NCBI RefSeq assembly: GCF_030758935.1
Contig: NZ_CP132333.1
Span: forward strand, 1,178,992 to 1,242,991
DNA: 64,000 nt
DNA from: Geothrix sp. PMB-07
Lineage (GTDB): Bacteria; Acidobacteriota; Holophagae; Holophagales; Holophagaceae
Direction: 5' to 3'
The notes under the pieces were generated by a model. The model saw nothing but the letters and a program-made list of their open reading frames with translations. It was not told the DNA's origin and did not search any database. Below, in pieces: positions 26,550 through 33,928 of this stretch; positions within the stretch are counted from its first letter, which is position 1; every line of letters begins with the position of its first letter. Made by a program: the position numbers and the translations under genes.

Positions 26550-27207
26550 AAAACATAAGGTAGGCCCCCCGCTATGCGGGGGCGACAGTCGGAGTTTGAC
26601 AGCTACGGGAGTCCATCGCTGAACTGATCAGGTGAGCCGCCAAGCACACTTGAGGAGAACTGAGATGGACTTGTTTGAAAGTTTAAGTCACACAAGGTGG
26701 GAATGTAAGTATCACGTAGTGTTCGTGCCAAAACGAAGAAGGAAGGTGATGTATGGGAGGGTGAGAGAGCGATTGGGTGAAGTGTTCAGGCAGCTGGCTG
26801 GGCAGAAAGAAAGCAAAGTGCTGGAAGGGCACTTGCTGGCAGATCACGTACATATGTTGTTGGCGATTCCGCCGAAGTATGCCGTATCGCAGGTAGTGGG
26901 GTTTATGAAGGGTAAGAGCGCGATTTATCTGGCCCGTGTATATGGAGAAACGAAGAGGAACTTCACGGGTCAGCATTTCTGGGCGAGAGGATTTCTGGTG
27001 TCGACGGTAGGGAAGGACGAGCATCAGATACGGCAGTACATCCAGAACCAGGAACGCGAGGAAGAACGATTGGAGAAGCTGGAGCTTTGGCGCTAGGAGG
27101 CCACCGAGTAGGTGGCTCCAACCTTCGGGGCCGCGTTAGCGACCCCGTTTAGCCGCTTTGAGCGGCTCACATAATAAGGCCCCCGGCTTTGCCGGGGGAT
27201 CGTTACC
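26550..27207 (+). mobile_element. IS200/IS605-like element, copy 2 (inserted in attC)
   Basis: This 658-bp element reads the same as copy 1 by eye, in the same orientation and at the same attC position, directly after GCTAACC of L'. Confidence 0.92.
26665..27096 (+). CDS. tnpA: IS200/IS605-family TnpA transposase (Y1, HUH)
   Basis: This 143-residue transposase is identical in translation to the copy at 20925, with HUH motif H61-V-H63 and catalytic Y125 intact, so it is probably functional. GAGGAGAACTGAG precedes the ATG. Confidence 0.95.
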   Translation: MDLFESLSHTRWECKYHVVFVPKRRRKVMYGRVRERLGEVFRQLAGQKESKVLEGHLLADHVHMLLAIPPKYAVSQVVGFMKGKSAIYLARVYGETKRNFTGQHFWARGFLVSTVGKDEHQIRQYIQNQEREEERLEKLELWR

Positions 27208-27289
27208 GGCCCTATTGCTGCGGGGACACGGACGCTGAATTGTTTGAGGACACTAGCGCGCAGCGATAGGGTCCGAGTTGAGCGGAAGG

Positions 27290-27751
27290 TTAGGCAGGCA
27301 TGGGCGCACGCTTGAAGAACCCTACGATCAACGATGCCTTAGGAGGTTCAGGTAAAGAGAAACCAATGCAATTGATTGGACGCTCAGGGAATTGAGCGCA
27401 CCATCCGGAAGGTAATAGCGAGTGGGGCGGAAACCCTGGTTCGCTGACAATCGCGCTGCCGCCTGCCGCAAAAACTTCATCAGAAGTGGCGCCAACCCTT
27501 AACTGTTCAGGTGTCTTGAACTCGGGATCCTGAGTGCTGATATAGATCAGGCGCTCATCTTGATCCACAGCGAGTTGAAATTTGATGGCTGCATAGGATC
27601 GATTAACGTAGGGGAATGGCGGGTGTCTGCCATAGACGGTTAGATAGCCATCTCTCATGGCGACATCGAATTTTTCGCCGATCTTTGGTAGGGCAACGGC
27701 CTGTGACCAGGCCAAAGAGCAGGCTGCGAATAAGAGGAGCGGTGTCTTCAT
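27290..27751 (-). CDS. Cassette 17: secreted protein of unknown function
   Basis: This 153-residue protein has a signal peptide ('LLLFAACSLAWSQAVA'). The mature part includes 'IGEKFDVAMRDGYLTVYGR' and 'LRVGATSDEVFAAGGSAIV', reminiscent of a BamE/SmpA-like 'GxTxxEVxxxxG' element, and two Cys residues near the end ('GWCAQFPERPINCIGF'). It ends ...Pro-Ala-stop via R''. Confidence 0.68.
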   Translation of the reverse strand: MKTPLLLFAACSLAWSQAVALPKIGEKFDVAMRDGYLTVYGRHPPFPYVNRSYAAIKFQLAVDQDERLIYISTQDPEFKTPEQLRVGATSDEVFAAGGSAIVSEPGFPPHSLLPSGWCAQFPERPINCIGFSLPEPPKASLIVGFFKRAPMPA

Positions 27752-27756
27752 TGGCT

Positions 27757-27865
27757 GCCTAACGAGAGAAGCTAAACGGCCCTATTGCTGCGGGAACCAG
27801 GGAGCTGAATTGTTTGAGGACACTAGCGCGCAGCGATAGGGTCCGAGTTGAGCGGAAGGTTAGGC
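27757..27865 (-). repeat. attC site (type A)
   Basis: R' GCCTAAC at 27757-27763; R'' GTTAGGC at 27859-27865; L' carries one change (GCTAAAC). Confidence 0.92.
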
Positions 27866-28213
27866 GTCAGCGCGCCAATAATAAGGTGGGTTTTCCTTAC
27901 ATGCTGCGTGGAAATAGTTAACGCCGGATCCATTGGACGGATTCTCAACTGAACATTCAGAAGGAAAGAGTGGCCTCCAATCAGTGGCACGCTTATACCC
28001 CCGCCATTCGGAAATCTCGGGCGGAAGGTCATTAAGTATGTTGATTTGGTTATCAAGAAGGCTGCCTCCATTTGCCCCACCCCGTAGCCCTGGTGTTGCT
28101 AGCTGAACTGGATCATCCTCCCAGCCGCATAACGGGCATATGTCGTAAGAACCGATTGGCTCATCGAACACGATGAAACCGCACGAAGGACAAGGGTAGT
28201 TGGGGGAGTTCAC
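27860..28213 (-). CDS. Cassette 18: CPCC-family cysteine-rich protein
   Basis: This 117-residue protein starts at a GTG and has the N-terminal zinc-ribbon-like pattern of the CPCC family: 'YPCPSCGFIVFDEPIGSYD' followed by ICPLCGWEDDPVQ. It also has 'SLLDNQINILN' and a C-terminal 'PPYYWRADA'. It likely binds zinc; the function of the family is not established. It ends ...Asp-Ala-stop via R''. Confidence 0.85.
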   Translation of the reverse strand: MNSPNYPCPSCGFIVFDEPIGSYDICPLCGWEDDPVQLATPGLRGGANGGSLLDNQINILNDLPPEISEWRGYKRATDWRPLFPSECSVENPSNGSGVNYFHAACKENPPYYWRADA

Positions 28214-28218
28214 ATGAC

Positions 28219-28327
28219 GCCTAACGAGAGAAGCTAACCGGCCCTATTGCTGCGGGAACCAGGTTGCTGAATTGTTTGAGGACACTAGCGCGCAGCGATA
28301 GGGTCCGAGTTGAGCGGAAGGTTAGGC
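28219..28327 (-). repeat. attC site (type A)
   Basis: R' GCCTAAC at 28219-28225; R'' GTTAGGC at 28321-28327. Confidence 0.93.
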
Positions 28328-28573
28328 TGAGCCTGAACCAGGATCGGGCTGGTCTTTCTTGGGTTCATTTTGAGCCTCAATTACATGCTTGGCTTTACCG
28401 GATTCAAATATTTGCTGAAGGCCAAGAGTGACTGCACCAAGTGCGTTCGTTGAGGACTTGCGCTTTCTCCAGTAAATCCAGCCGCGGCGCTCAGCCCACA
28501 ACCCCACTCGGTCAATTAAGTAGAGAAGCACTAAAGCCGCAGCGATGATGAGGATGATGCGCAGTGGTTTCAC
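28322..28573 (-). CDS. Cassette 19: single-pass membrane protein (DUF6191-like), copy 1
   Basis: This 83-residue protein starts at a GTG, with an N-terminal TM helix ('IILIIAAALVLLYLIDRVG'), then 'LWAERRGWIYWRKRK' and a cytoplasmic tail with 'LGLQQIFESGKAKHVIE'. The pattern recalls DUF6191, from memory only. It ends ...Ser-Ala-stop via R''. Cassette 26 (32149-32400) encodes the same protein with two substitutions. Confidence 0.75.
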   Translation of the reverse strand: MKPLRIILIIAAALVLLYLIDRVGLWAERRGWIYWRKRKSSTNALGAVTLGLQQIFESGKAKHVIEAQNEPKKDQPDPGSGSA

Positions 28574-28589
28574 GGGGCGTTTCTGAGAA

Positions 28590-28712
28590 GCCTAACGGAT
28601 GAAGCTAAGCGGCCACGCCTGCACCGAGGCGATGAGCGGAGCCGAGATAGCGAAATGATGAGAGGGAACGAAGGCAATACAGGCGGGGTCCGACTTGAGC
28701 GCAGGGTTAGGC
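28590..28712 (-). repeat. attC site (type B)
   Basis: R' GCCTAAC at 28590-28596; R'' GTTAGGC at 28706-28712; slightly shortened core. Confidence 0.91.
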
Positions 28713-28722
28713 CGATCAGGGA

Positions 28723-29190
28723 TCATTTCATGGACTCTTCGATTCGACGGAATTCTGCCGAAAGAACCGATTCAACGGAGCTAATCAATTCTTGGAATTG
28801 AGGTAGCCGTTGCTGGATCGAGTCGTAATCGCATGTACGCATTGTTAGGCAATGAATGGGCCCGCGTGATGACTGCGCTTTGACCACCTTGGGTTTTCGC
28901 ACCCTCAGATCAGAATGTGCGAAAAGAGAATTGCGAAGATCGTTCAGTTCCTTATGAAGAGGGAGAAGCGCCTTCGGAACGCAGTTTTTCTTAAGTTGAT
29001 GCTTTGGTAGTAAGTTTCCGAAATTGGTGGAAAATGGCCGTGCGTAACATACGGCCATATCCCTGATGAGAGATTTTGCAATTTCGGAATCAGAGCAAAT
29101 TGAAAGGTGATGTGCAATCTGAAGTGCCTCCACCATGTCCCAGTGAAAGAGGCGAAGAAATTCGTGTAGTTCTTGTTCCTCTGGGGTCAT
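28723..29190 (-). CDS. Cassette 20: HEPN-like protein of unknown function
   Basis: This 155-residue, all-helical, soluble protein contains 'MVEALQIAHHLSICSDSEI' and 'LHKELNDLRNSLFAHSDL', where R-x5-H is in the HEPN catalytic position after a helix ending in Asn-Asp-Leu, as in AbiU2/Swt1-like HEPN proteins. No antitoxin partner is present in the cassette. It may be an RNase toxin or a cassette-borne defence gene; the call rests on the motif and helical context. Confidence 0.55.
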   Translation of the reverse strand: MTPEEQELHEFLRLFHWDMVEALQIAHHLSICSDSEIAKSLIRDMAVCYARPFSTNFGNLLPKHQLKKNCVPKALLPLHKELNDLRNSLFAHSDLRVRKPKVVKAQSSRGPIHCLTMRTCDYDSIQQRLPQFQELISSVESVLSAEFRRIEESMK

Positions 29191-29197
29191 GGGTAAG

Positions 29198-29306
29198 GCC
29201 TAACGAGAGAAGCTAACCGGCCCTATTGCTGCGGGAACCGGGACGCTGAATTGTTTGAGGACACTAGCGCGCAGCGATAGGGTCCGAGTTGAGCGAAAGG
29301 TTAGGC
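29198..29306 (-). repeat. attC site (type A)
   Basis: R' GCCTAAC at 29198-29204; R'' GTTAGGC at 29300-29306. Confidence 0.93.
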
Positions 29307-29670
29307 ACCCGATGAAGCTGGAGCCCACGCGAACATTCGAGATGCTCGGATCGGGTGCAACGAACGGGATGCCGCCCGAGCGTGAGGAGCGGCGGGGATA
29401 CCCGAGCCCAAAGGCAAAGAACTGAGGCGGATTGCGCCAGGGGTGAGGGGAGGGACGGAACGGCGGAGCCAGGATGCCACGAGAAGCCGCTGGATTCACT
29501 GGAGGAGTGGCGGAGAACGGCTGCGCAGCGCGACAGCGCAAGCCCGCCATTCATGGCGAGTCTGAGCCACCGCGGCGCAGAGATTCGCGATTGGCAAAGC
29601 CAGGGCGCTGAACCCCGCACTCCGATTGAGAAGGATCGAACCCGGAAGCTGATGGGAAAGCGCCGGGTGT
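29307..29670. other. Cassette 21: repeat-family cassette without a convincing gene (copy 3)
   Basis: This is the third member of the family at 21556 and 24150. The hairpin GCCGCT...AGTGGC here has a G-U pair where copy 1 has G-C, read on the plus strand; the GCGC hairpin near 29520 is kept. The plus-strand frame is open here past the point where copy 1 has a stop, so protein coding is not consistent among copies. Confidence 0.6.
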
Positions 29671-29778
29671 GCCTAACGAGAGAAGCTAACCGGCCCTATT
29701 GCTGCGGGACACGGACGCTGAATTGCTTGAGGACACTAGCGCGCAGCGATAGGGTCCGAGTTGAGCGAAGGGTTAGAC
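29671..29778 (-). repeat. attC site (type A)
   Basis: R' GCCTAAC at 29671-29677; R'' variant GTTAGAC at 29772-29778. Confidence 0.92.
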
Positions 29779-29788
29779 CGCGGGCCGA

Positions 29789-30463
29789 TCATTTTCTTGG
29801 TGGGAATGTGATTGAAAGAGAGGATTCACGAATTTTCGTTGCTTCGACTGGATTGACCACAGCGACATGGAAGCCTTTCTCATCGTGGTAAATGATCTTG
29901 GCTTCATTAGGGCTGAGTGCAACAACTTGATCTAAGACGACTGAACCTGAGGCCAGTGTTGATTTCTTGATGCCCTTTAGGTCTGAAAGCAATATCGAGG
30001 ACATATTTGGATTGTTTGGATCAACCAGGTTGTAGACCTTACCAAGGGGACTATCCATGCCTGTACCTGGAAGAGCGATGGTTCGATCACCTTCGATAGA
30101 TAAGTCCGAGTTTGGAAGTAGCCACCAGGACCTGCCATCAGCAGTGTCAATGAAGAGGATGTTGTGAGCGGTACCACTTCCGCCCTTGATGCTGAACGAG
30201 CCTGATTCTGGAGATCGGAGTTCAGCCCGGATTATCCCTGTTGATGCGATTTGCTCAAATTGGGCAAGCCTGAGTGTAGGTTTACCAGCTTCGGCAGGAG
30301 CTACATTTGGGGAGGGCGCTTGTTTCGAGGCCGAGGAACTGAACAAGGCCGAAACAAGGGTTGAGGTGATTCCTACAATTGCTAGCAAAACCAGAAGCAA
30401 AAGCGCGACAGCATTGATTCGCCAAACAATTCGAAACACTCGCGACCATGTTGCTGATTGCAT
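29789..30463 (-). CDS. Cassette 22: membrane-anchored protein of unknown function
   Basis: This 224-residue protein has an N-terminal TM anchor ('INAVALLLLVLLAIVGITS', about residues 16-40), a Ser/Pro/Ala linker and a beta-rich soluble domain ('NILFIDTADGRSWWLLPNS', 'DEKGFHVAVVNPVEATKIR'). The domain would face the periplasm or outside. No family recognised. Confidence 0.7.
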   Translation of the reverse strand: MQSATWSRVFRIVWRINAVALLLLVLLAIVGITSTLVSALFSSSASKQAPSPNVAPAEAGKPTLRLAQFEQIASTGIIRAELRSPESGSFSIKGGSGTAHNILFIDTADGRSWWLLPNSDLSIEGDRTIALPGTGMDSPLGKVYNLVDPNNPNMSSILLSDLKGIKKSTLASGSVVLDQVVALSPNEAKIIYHDEKGFHVAVVNPVEATKIRESSLSITFPPRK

Positions 30464-30495
30464 GGAATACTCCGGGATTCGATTGTTGGGTGGCG

Positions 30496-30603
30496 GTCTA
30501 ACGAGAGAAGCTAACCGGCCCTATTGCTGCGGGACACGGGGGCTGAATTGTTTGAGGACACTAGCGCGCAGCGATAGGGTCCGAGTTGAGCGGAAGGTTA
30601 GGC
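30496..30603 (-). repeat. attC site (type A)
   Basis: R' variant GTCTAAC at 30496-30502; R'' GTTAGGC at 30597-30603. Confidence 0.92.
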
Positions 30604-30640
30604 AGATGTTGGTTGGAGATGCCATTCGTTTGGCCTCGGT

Positions 30641-30991
30641 CTATTGGCGCAGAATCTTGTCGATGGATTTGCCTTTCGCGAGTTCATCAATGAGCTTATC
30701 GAGGTGCCTGATTTTCTGTGTGATCGGATCCTGAATCTCCTCGACCCGAATGCCACATACGACACCTGTGATTTTAGAGCTGTTCAGATGAATGGTCGGA
30801 GCCTGGTCGAAAAAGGCCTGAAAATCAATGTTCACAGTCTTGTGTTGGTTGAGTTGGTCTTGGCTGTAACCCGTCAACCAGCAGATGATCGTGTCCACCT
30901 CTTCTCTCGTCCGATTCTTTCGCTCGGCCTTCTGGACGTACAGCGGATAGACAGTCGTGAAGAGCAGTTTTGAGATCTCGCGTGCGGGCAT
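30641..30991 (-). CDS. Cassette 23: DUF2200 family protein
   Basis: This 116-residue protein matches the highly conserved DUF2200 pattern: 'VYPLYVQKAERKNRTREEV', 'IICWLTGYSQDQL', 'FFDQAPTIHLNSSKITGVV' and 'RHLDKLIDELAKGKSIDKI'. The family is small, soluble and of unknown biochemical role; it is frequent in cassettes and on chromosomes. About 40 bp separate the stop from R''. Confidence 0.92.
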   Translation of the reverse strand: MPAREISKLLFTTVYPLYVQKAERKNRTREEVDTIICWLTGYSQDQLNQHKTVNIDFQAFFDQAPTIHLNSSKITGVVCGIRVEEIQDPITQKIRHLDKLIDELAKGKSIDKILRQ

Positions 30992-31023
30992 GATGGCGGC
31001 TCACTGAAATGGATTTCGGAGAT

Positions 31024-31131
31024 GCCTAACGAGAGAAGCTAACCGGCCCTATTGCTGCGGGACACGGACGCTGAATTGTTTGAGGACACTAGCGCGCAGC
31101 GATAGGGTCCGAGTTGAGCGGAAGGTTAGGC
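31024..31131 (-). repeat. attC site (type A)
   Basis: R' GCCTAAC at 31024-31030; R'' GTTAGGC at 31125-31131. Confidence 0.93.
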
Positions 31132-31163
31132 AGGGCGGAAACGCATTCGGTTTCGATGAATAG

Positions 31164-31655
31164 TCACTCGTGCTCATACGATACTTCAAATTCTATCAAG
31201 CGGTTTCTCGTGAATCTAAAGGTAAGGAAACTCCAGTCGTAGCTTAGTTCGTATTCGATGGATTCATCCTTAGATATTGCAGGTTGACCCAGTAGCTTGA
31301 TGATCTTTTCCTTTGTATCGCCGAGGGCGACTCCGAGTGGGAGCCGAATCGTTGGGTCTGTGATGACGACCGCAACCACCTCATCCTTGGTGTAGCGATC
31401 ACCTCGGATGAATTCGAATCTGAAGCCACGATGCAACTCCGTATGGAATTCACCGTCGAGTTCAGAATTCGGGTTTCGATACTTTTCCATCCAGTGACGA
31501 AGAACAGAAGCTCGATGTGCCTTGAAGAAGGCTTTCCCAAATGGGATGAACTTGTTGATTGGGGCATTCGCTTCATATTTCACTGGCGGGGTTTGAGCGC
31601 CAAGCGAGGCTATTGCCGAAATGGAAATGGCCACAGTCAGGTTTCGGAGAACCAT
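31164..31655 (-). CDS. Cassette 24: secreted protein with BamE/SmpA-like C-terminus
   Basis: This 163-residue protein has a signal peptide ('VAISISAIASLGAQT'). The C-terminal half has 'VALGDTKEKIIKLLGQPAI', then 'YELSYDWSFLTFRFTRNRL', the same helix plus Tyr-strand arrangement as cassette 6, suggesting a shared BamE-like fold. No lipobox. Function unknown. Confidence 0.7.
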   Translation of the reverse strand: MVLRNLTVAISISAIASLGAQTPPVKYEANAPINKFIPFGKAFFKAHRASVLRHWMEKYRNPNSELDGEFHTELHRGFRFEFIRGDRYTKDEVVAVVITDPTIRLPLGVALGDTKEKIIKLLGQPAISKDESIEYELSYDWSFLTFRFTRNRLIEFEVSYEHE

Positions 31656-31663
31656 TGGGACCT

Positions 31664-31771
31664 GCCTAACGAGAGAAGCTAACCGGCCCTATTGCTGCGG
31701 GACACGGGCGCTGAATTGTTTGAGGACACTAGCGCGCAGCGATAGGGTCCGAGTTGAGCTAGGGGTTAGGC
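31664..31771 (-). repeat. attC site (type A)
   Basis: R' GCCTAAC at 31664-31670; R'' GTTAGGC at 31765-31771. Confidence 0.93.
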
Positions 31772-31784
31772 CGATGATAGTAGA

Positions 31785-32039
31785 TCAGTGTTTAAGCCGT
31801 TCATAAAAACCGAGCCACCTTTCAGGTTCGGGATAGGTGGTCTTAACTTTGAGCCGGATCTCGCCCTTCTGGGGCAACCACCAGTCACGGAATTTGAACC
31901 AATAGTCCTCCCCATAGCCCATGCGCCATCCGATGGAGCCTAAGGGAATATGAGGATATTTAACCCAGGGTGGAACCATCAGACCCGCTTGGTCGAAGTC
32001 AGGGATCGGTGGGTCTGGGGCCTTTTGAGGAGTGCTCAT
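31785..32039 (-). CDS. Cassette 25: small Trp/Tyr-rich protein of unknown function
   Basis: This 84-residue soluble protein has 'VKYPHIPLGSIGWRMGYGE' and 'YPEPERWLGFYERLKH'. It is rich in Pro, Trp and Tyr. The start is 7 bp from R'. No family name known to me. Confidence 0.65.
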   Translation of the reverse strand: MSTPQKAPDPPIPDFDQAGLMVPPWVKYPHIPLGSIGWRMGYGEDYWFKFRDWWLPQKGEIRLKVKTTYPEPERWLGFYERLKH

Positions 32040-32045
32040 TCAGCG

Positions 32046-32154
32046 GCCTAACGAGAGAAGCTAACCGGCCCTATTGCTGCGGGGACACGGACGCTGAATT
32101 GTTTGAGGACGCTATCGCGCAGCGATAGGGTCCGAGTTGAGCGGAAGGTTAGGC
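32046..32154 (-). repeat. attC site (type A)
   Basis: R' GCCTAAC at 32046-32052; R'' GTTAGGC at 32148-32154. R'' supplies the stop of cassette 26. Confidence 0.93.
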
Positions 32155-32400
32155 TGAGCCTGAACCAGGATCGGGTTGGTCTTTCTTGGGTTCATTTTGA
32201 ACCTCAATGACATGCTTGGCTTTGCCGGATTCGAATATTTGCTGAAGGCCAAGAGTGACTGCACCGAGTGCGTTCGTTGAGGGCTTACGCTTTCTCCAGT
32301 AAATCCAGCCGCGGCGCTCAGCCCATAACCCCACTCGGTCAATTAAGTAGAGAAGCACTAAAGCCGCAGCGATGATGAGGATGATGCGCAGTGGTTTCAC
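32149..32400 (-). CDS. Cassette 26: single-pass membrane protein (DUF6191-like), copy 2
   Basis: This 83-residue product is nearly identical to that of cassette 19 (two substitutions: Pro for Ser after RKRK, Val for Ala before QNEPK), starting at the same GTG. The upstream attC differs (type A here, type B there), so the gene was copied together with little flanking sequence or its neighbours changed afterwards. Confidence 0.75.
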   Translation of the reverse strand: MKPLRIILIIAAALVLLYLIDRVGLWAERRGWIYWRKRKPSTNALGAVTLGLQQIFESGKAKHVIEVQNEPKKDQPDPGSGSA

Positions 32401-32416
32401 GGGGCGTTTCTGAGAA

Positions 32417-32524
32417 GCCTAACGAGTGAAGCTAACCGGCCCTATTGCTGCGGGACACGGGCGCTGAATTGCTTGAGGACACTAGCGCGCAGCGATAGGG
32501 TCCGAGTTGAGCGAAAGGTTAGAC
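32417..32524 (-). repeat. attC site (type A)
   Basis: R' GCCTAAC at 32417-32423; R'' variant GTTAGAC at 32518-32524. Confidence 0.92.
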
Positions 32525-32551
32525 GTGCCAAAGCTCATGACCCTAGATTGT

Positions 32552-33115
32552 TCAGAAGCGAACACCAGCGTAGATACCAACCTGCAGCTTAGGACCGTCG
32601 TTTTCCTTTGTGAAAGGAGCAGCCACTTCAAGACCAATGAAGGGCTTGATGAGAGGAGTCGGGAAGGCATAGCCTGCGTTTACGCGGGCCCAGGGCCGAC
32701 TGTATGAATTCGTGGTGGTGAAGATGTTAGCCTTAGTGGTTTTCTCGAAACGATAATCAACACCTGCGCCGACTGCGACCAATGCCTTAAAATTAAACAT
32801 GGCACCGATGGCCCAGTATTCAGAGCCGAGTTTAGTTGGGACAGTCACGCCGTTCGGTTTCAGATCTGTGTCTGTCTTAGGCTGGTAGGCGGCTGTGACC
32901 TGGAACAAGGCTGGACCCATGTCGAACCAGGAATAGCCAACTCGCGCAGCGACCACAGTTTTCGAGTCGAAATCGAAGGCGACCGGGTCTGAATGGCCAG
33001 CGAAACCTGGCGCCGTGCTACTGGTATAGTTCTGCTGGGAAATGTTGACCCCGACTTCGAAATTCTGAGCGGCCAATGGGGCGACTAGAATCAGGACGAG
33101 CAGTAACTTTTTCAT
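32552..33115 (-). CDS. Cassette 27: outer-membrane beta-barrel protein
   Basis: This 187-residue protein from the ATG at 33115 has a signal peptide ('LLLVLILVAPLAAQNF') and alternating hydrophobic strands ending in Phe ('KLQVGIYAGVRF'), the C-terminal signal of outer-membrane barrels. Strand-like segments include 'VVAARVGYSWFDMG', 'EYWAIGAMFNFKALV' and 'RPWARVNAGYAFPTP'. The size fits an 8-strand OmpW/OmpA-like barrel. About 145 bp separate the start from R', unusually long for this array, so the cassette may carry its own promoter. Confidence 0.82.
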   Translation of the reverse strand: MKKLLLVLILVAPLAAQNFEVGVNISQQNYTSSTAPGFAGHSDPVAFDFDSKTVVAARVGYSWFDMGPALFQVTAAYQPKTDTDLKPNGVTVPTKLGSEYWAIGAMFNFKALVAVGAGVDYRFEKTTKANIFTTTNSYSRPWARVNAGYAFPTPLIKPFIGLEVAAPFTKENDGPKLQVGIYAGVRF

Positions 33116-33261
33116 GTATGGCTCCATGTGGGGAGGCCTATTCATTAGGCCAACCCTGTTGAAAACATAATGACGACTCACTGGTTATTTGTTGCCGGGT
33201 AGCTGCGAACGGTATCGAAATGGGGGCCGAACGGTATAAGCGACAGCAAGGCTGAGTGGAC

Positions 33262-33370
33262 GTCTAACGAGAGAAGCTAACCGGCCCTATTGCTGCGGGA
33301 ACCTGGATGCTGAATTGTTTGAGGACACTAGCGCGCAGCGATAGGGTCCGAGTTGAGCGGAAGGTTAGGC
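33262..33370 (-). repeat. attC site (type A)
   Basis: R' variant GTCTAAC at 33262-33268; R'' GTTAGGC at 33364-33370, giving the stop of cassette 28. Confidence 0.92.
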
Positions 33371-33661
33371 CGTTTGTACATTTGTCTTCGTTCGCTTAAT
33401 GTACAAACTGAACAAGAAAACTATGGCGAGAACGCCGGTAAGAATCAGAACAACGGTGAATTCACAGGCGTATAAGTGTTTCACTATTGAACTGAGAAAA
33501 TAGACCCCAAAGAAGATGTTTGATAGCAGGGAGAAACGATTCGTTTTGGAAGATAAGACTGCAGCGATGGAAATTCCTACGAGAAACAGGTCGAATTGGC
33601 CTGTCCCCTCCAAATAGAGCCAAGCTAAATGTTAAGGTCCACTCCAAAGGAGTCGGATCCA

Positions 33662-33928
33662 ATGAGGACAAGCAAGTTCACCGAGGAGCAGATCGTGGGG
33701 CTTCTCAGAGAGGCGGAGAAGGGGGAGCAGACGGTCGATGCCCTCTGCCGGGCCCGTGGGATCACGGCGCAGACCTTCTATCGATGGCGAAAGAAGTATG
33801 GCGGAGTCGAGGTTTCCGATGTCCGGCACATGCGGCAGCTTGAGAAGGAGAACGCCCAGCTCAAGCGCCTTCTGGCAGAACGGGAGCTGGATATCGCAGC
33901 CCTGAAAACGGTTCTTCGAAAAAAATGA
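33662..33928 (+). CDS. IS3-family transposase OrfA
   Basis: This 88-residue HTH protein ('SKFTEEQIVGLLREAEKGE', 'ARGITAQTFYRWRKKYGG') ends in a leucine-zipper helix ('LEKENAQLKRLLAERELDI'). It starts at the ATG at 33662. Its end overlaps orfB at a run of seven A before TGA, a plausible -1 slippage site that would make the OrfAB fusion transposase. Confidence 0.95.
   Translation: MRTSKFTEEQIVGLLREAEKGEQTVDALCRARGITAQTFYRWRKKYGGVEVSDVRHMRQLEKENAQLKRLLAERELDIAALKTVLRKK

Larger units (their letters stand above)
26529..27295 (-). repeat. attC site (type A) split by an IS200/IS605-like element
   Basis: R' variant ACCTAAC plus spacer and L' at 26529-26549; the site resumes at 27208 and ends with R'' at 27289-27295. 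The spacer and loop sequences differ from the other two IS-bearing sites. Confidence 0.92.

Noticed and set aside
29355-29891. 178-codon plus-strand frame across a repeat-family cassette and the next attC
   Set aside because: Frame is not kept in the sister cassettes and part of it is attC sequence; no start near R'.
32507-32707. Plus-strand frame opposite the beta-barrel cassette gene
   Set aside because: Antisense to a well-supported outer-membrane protein.
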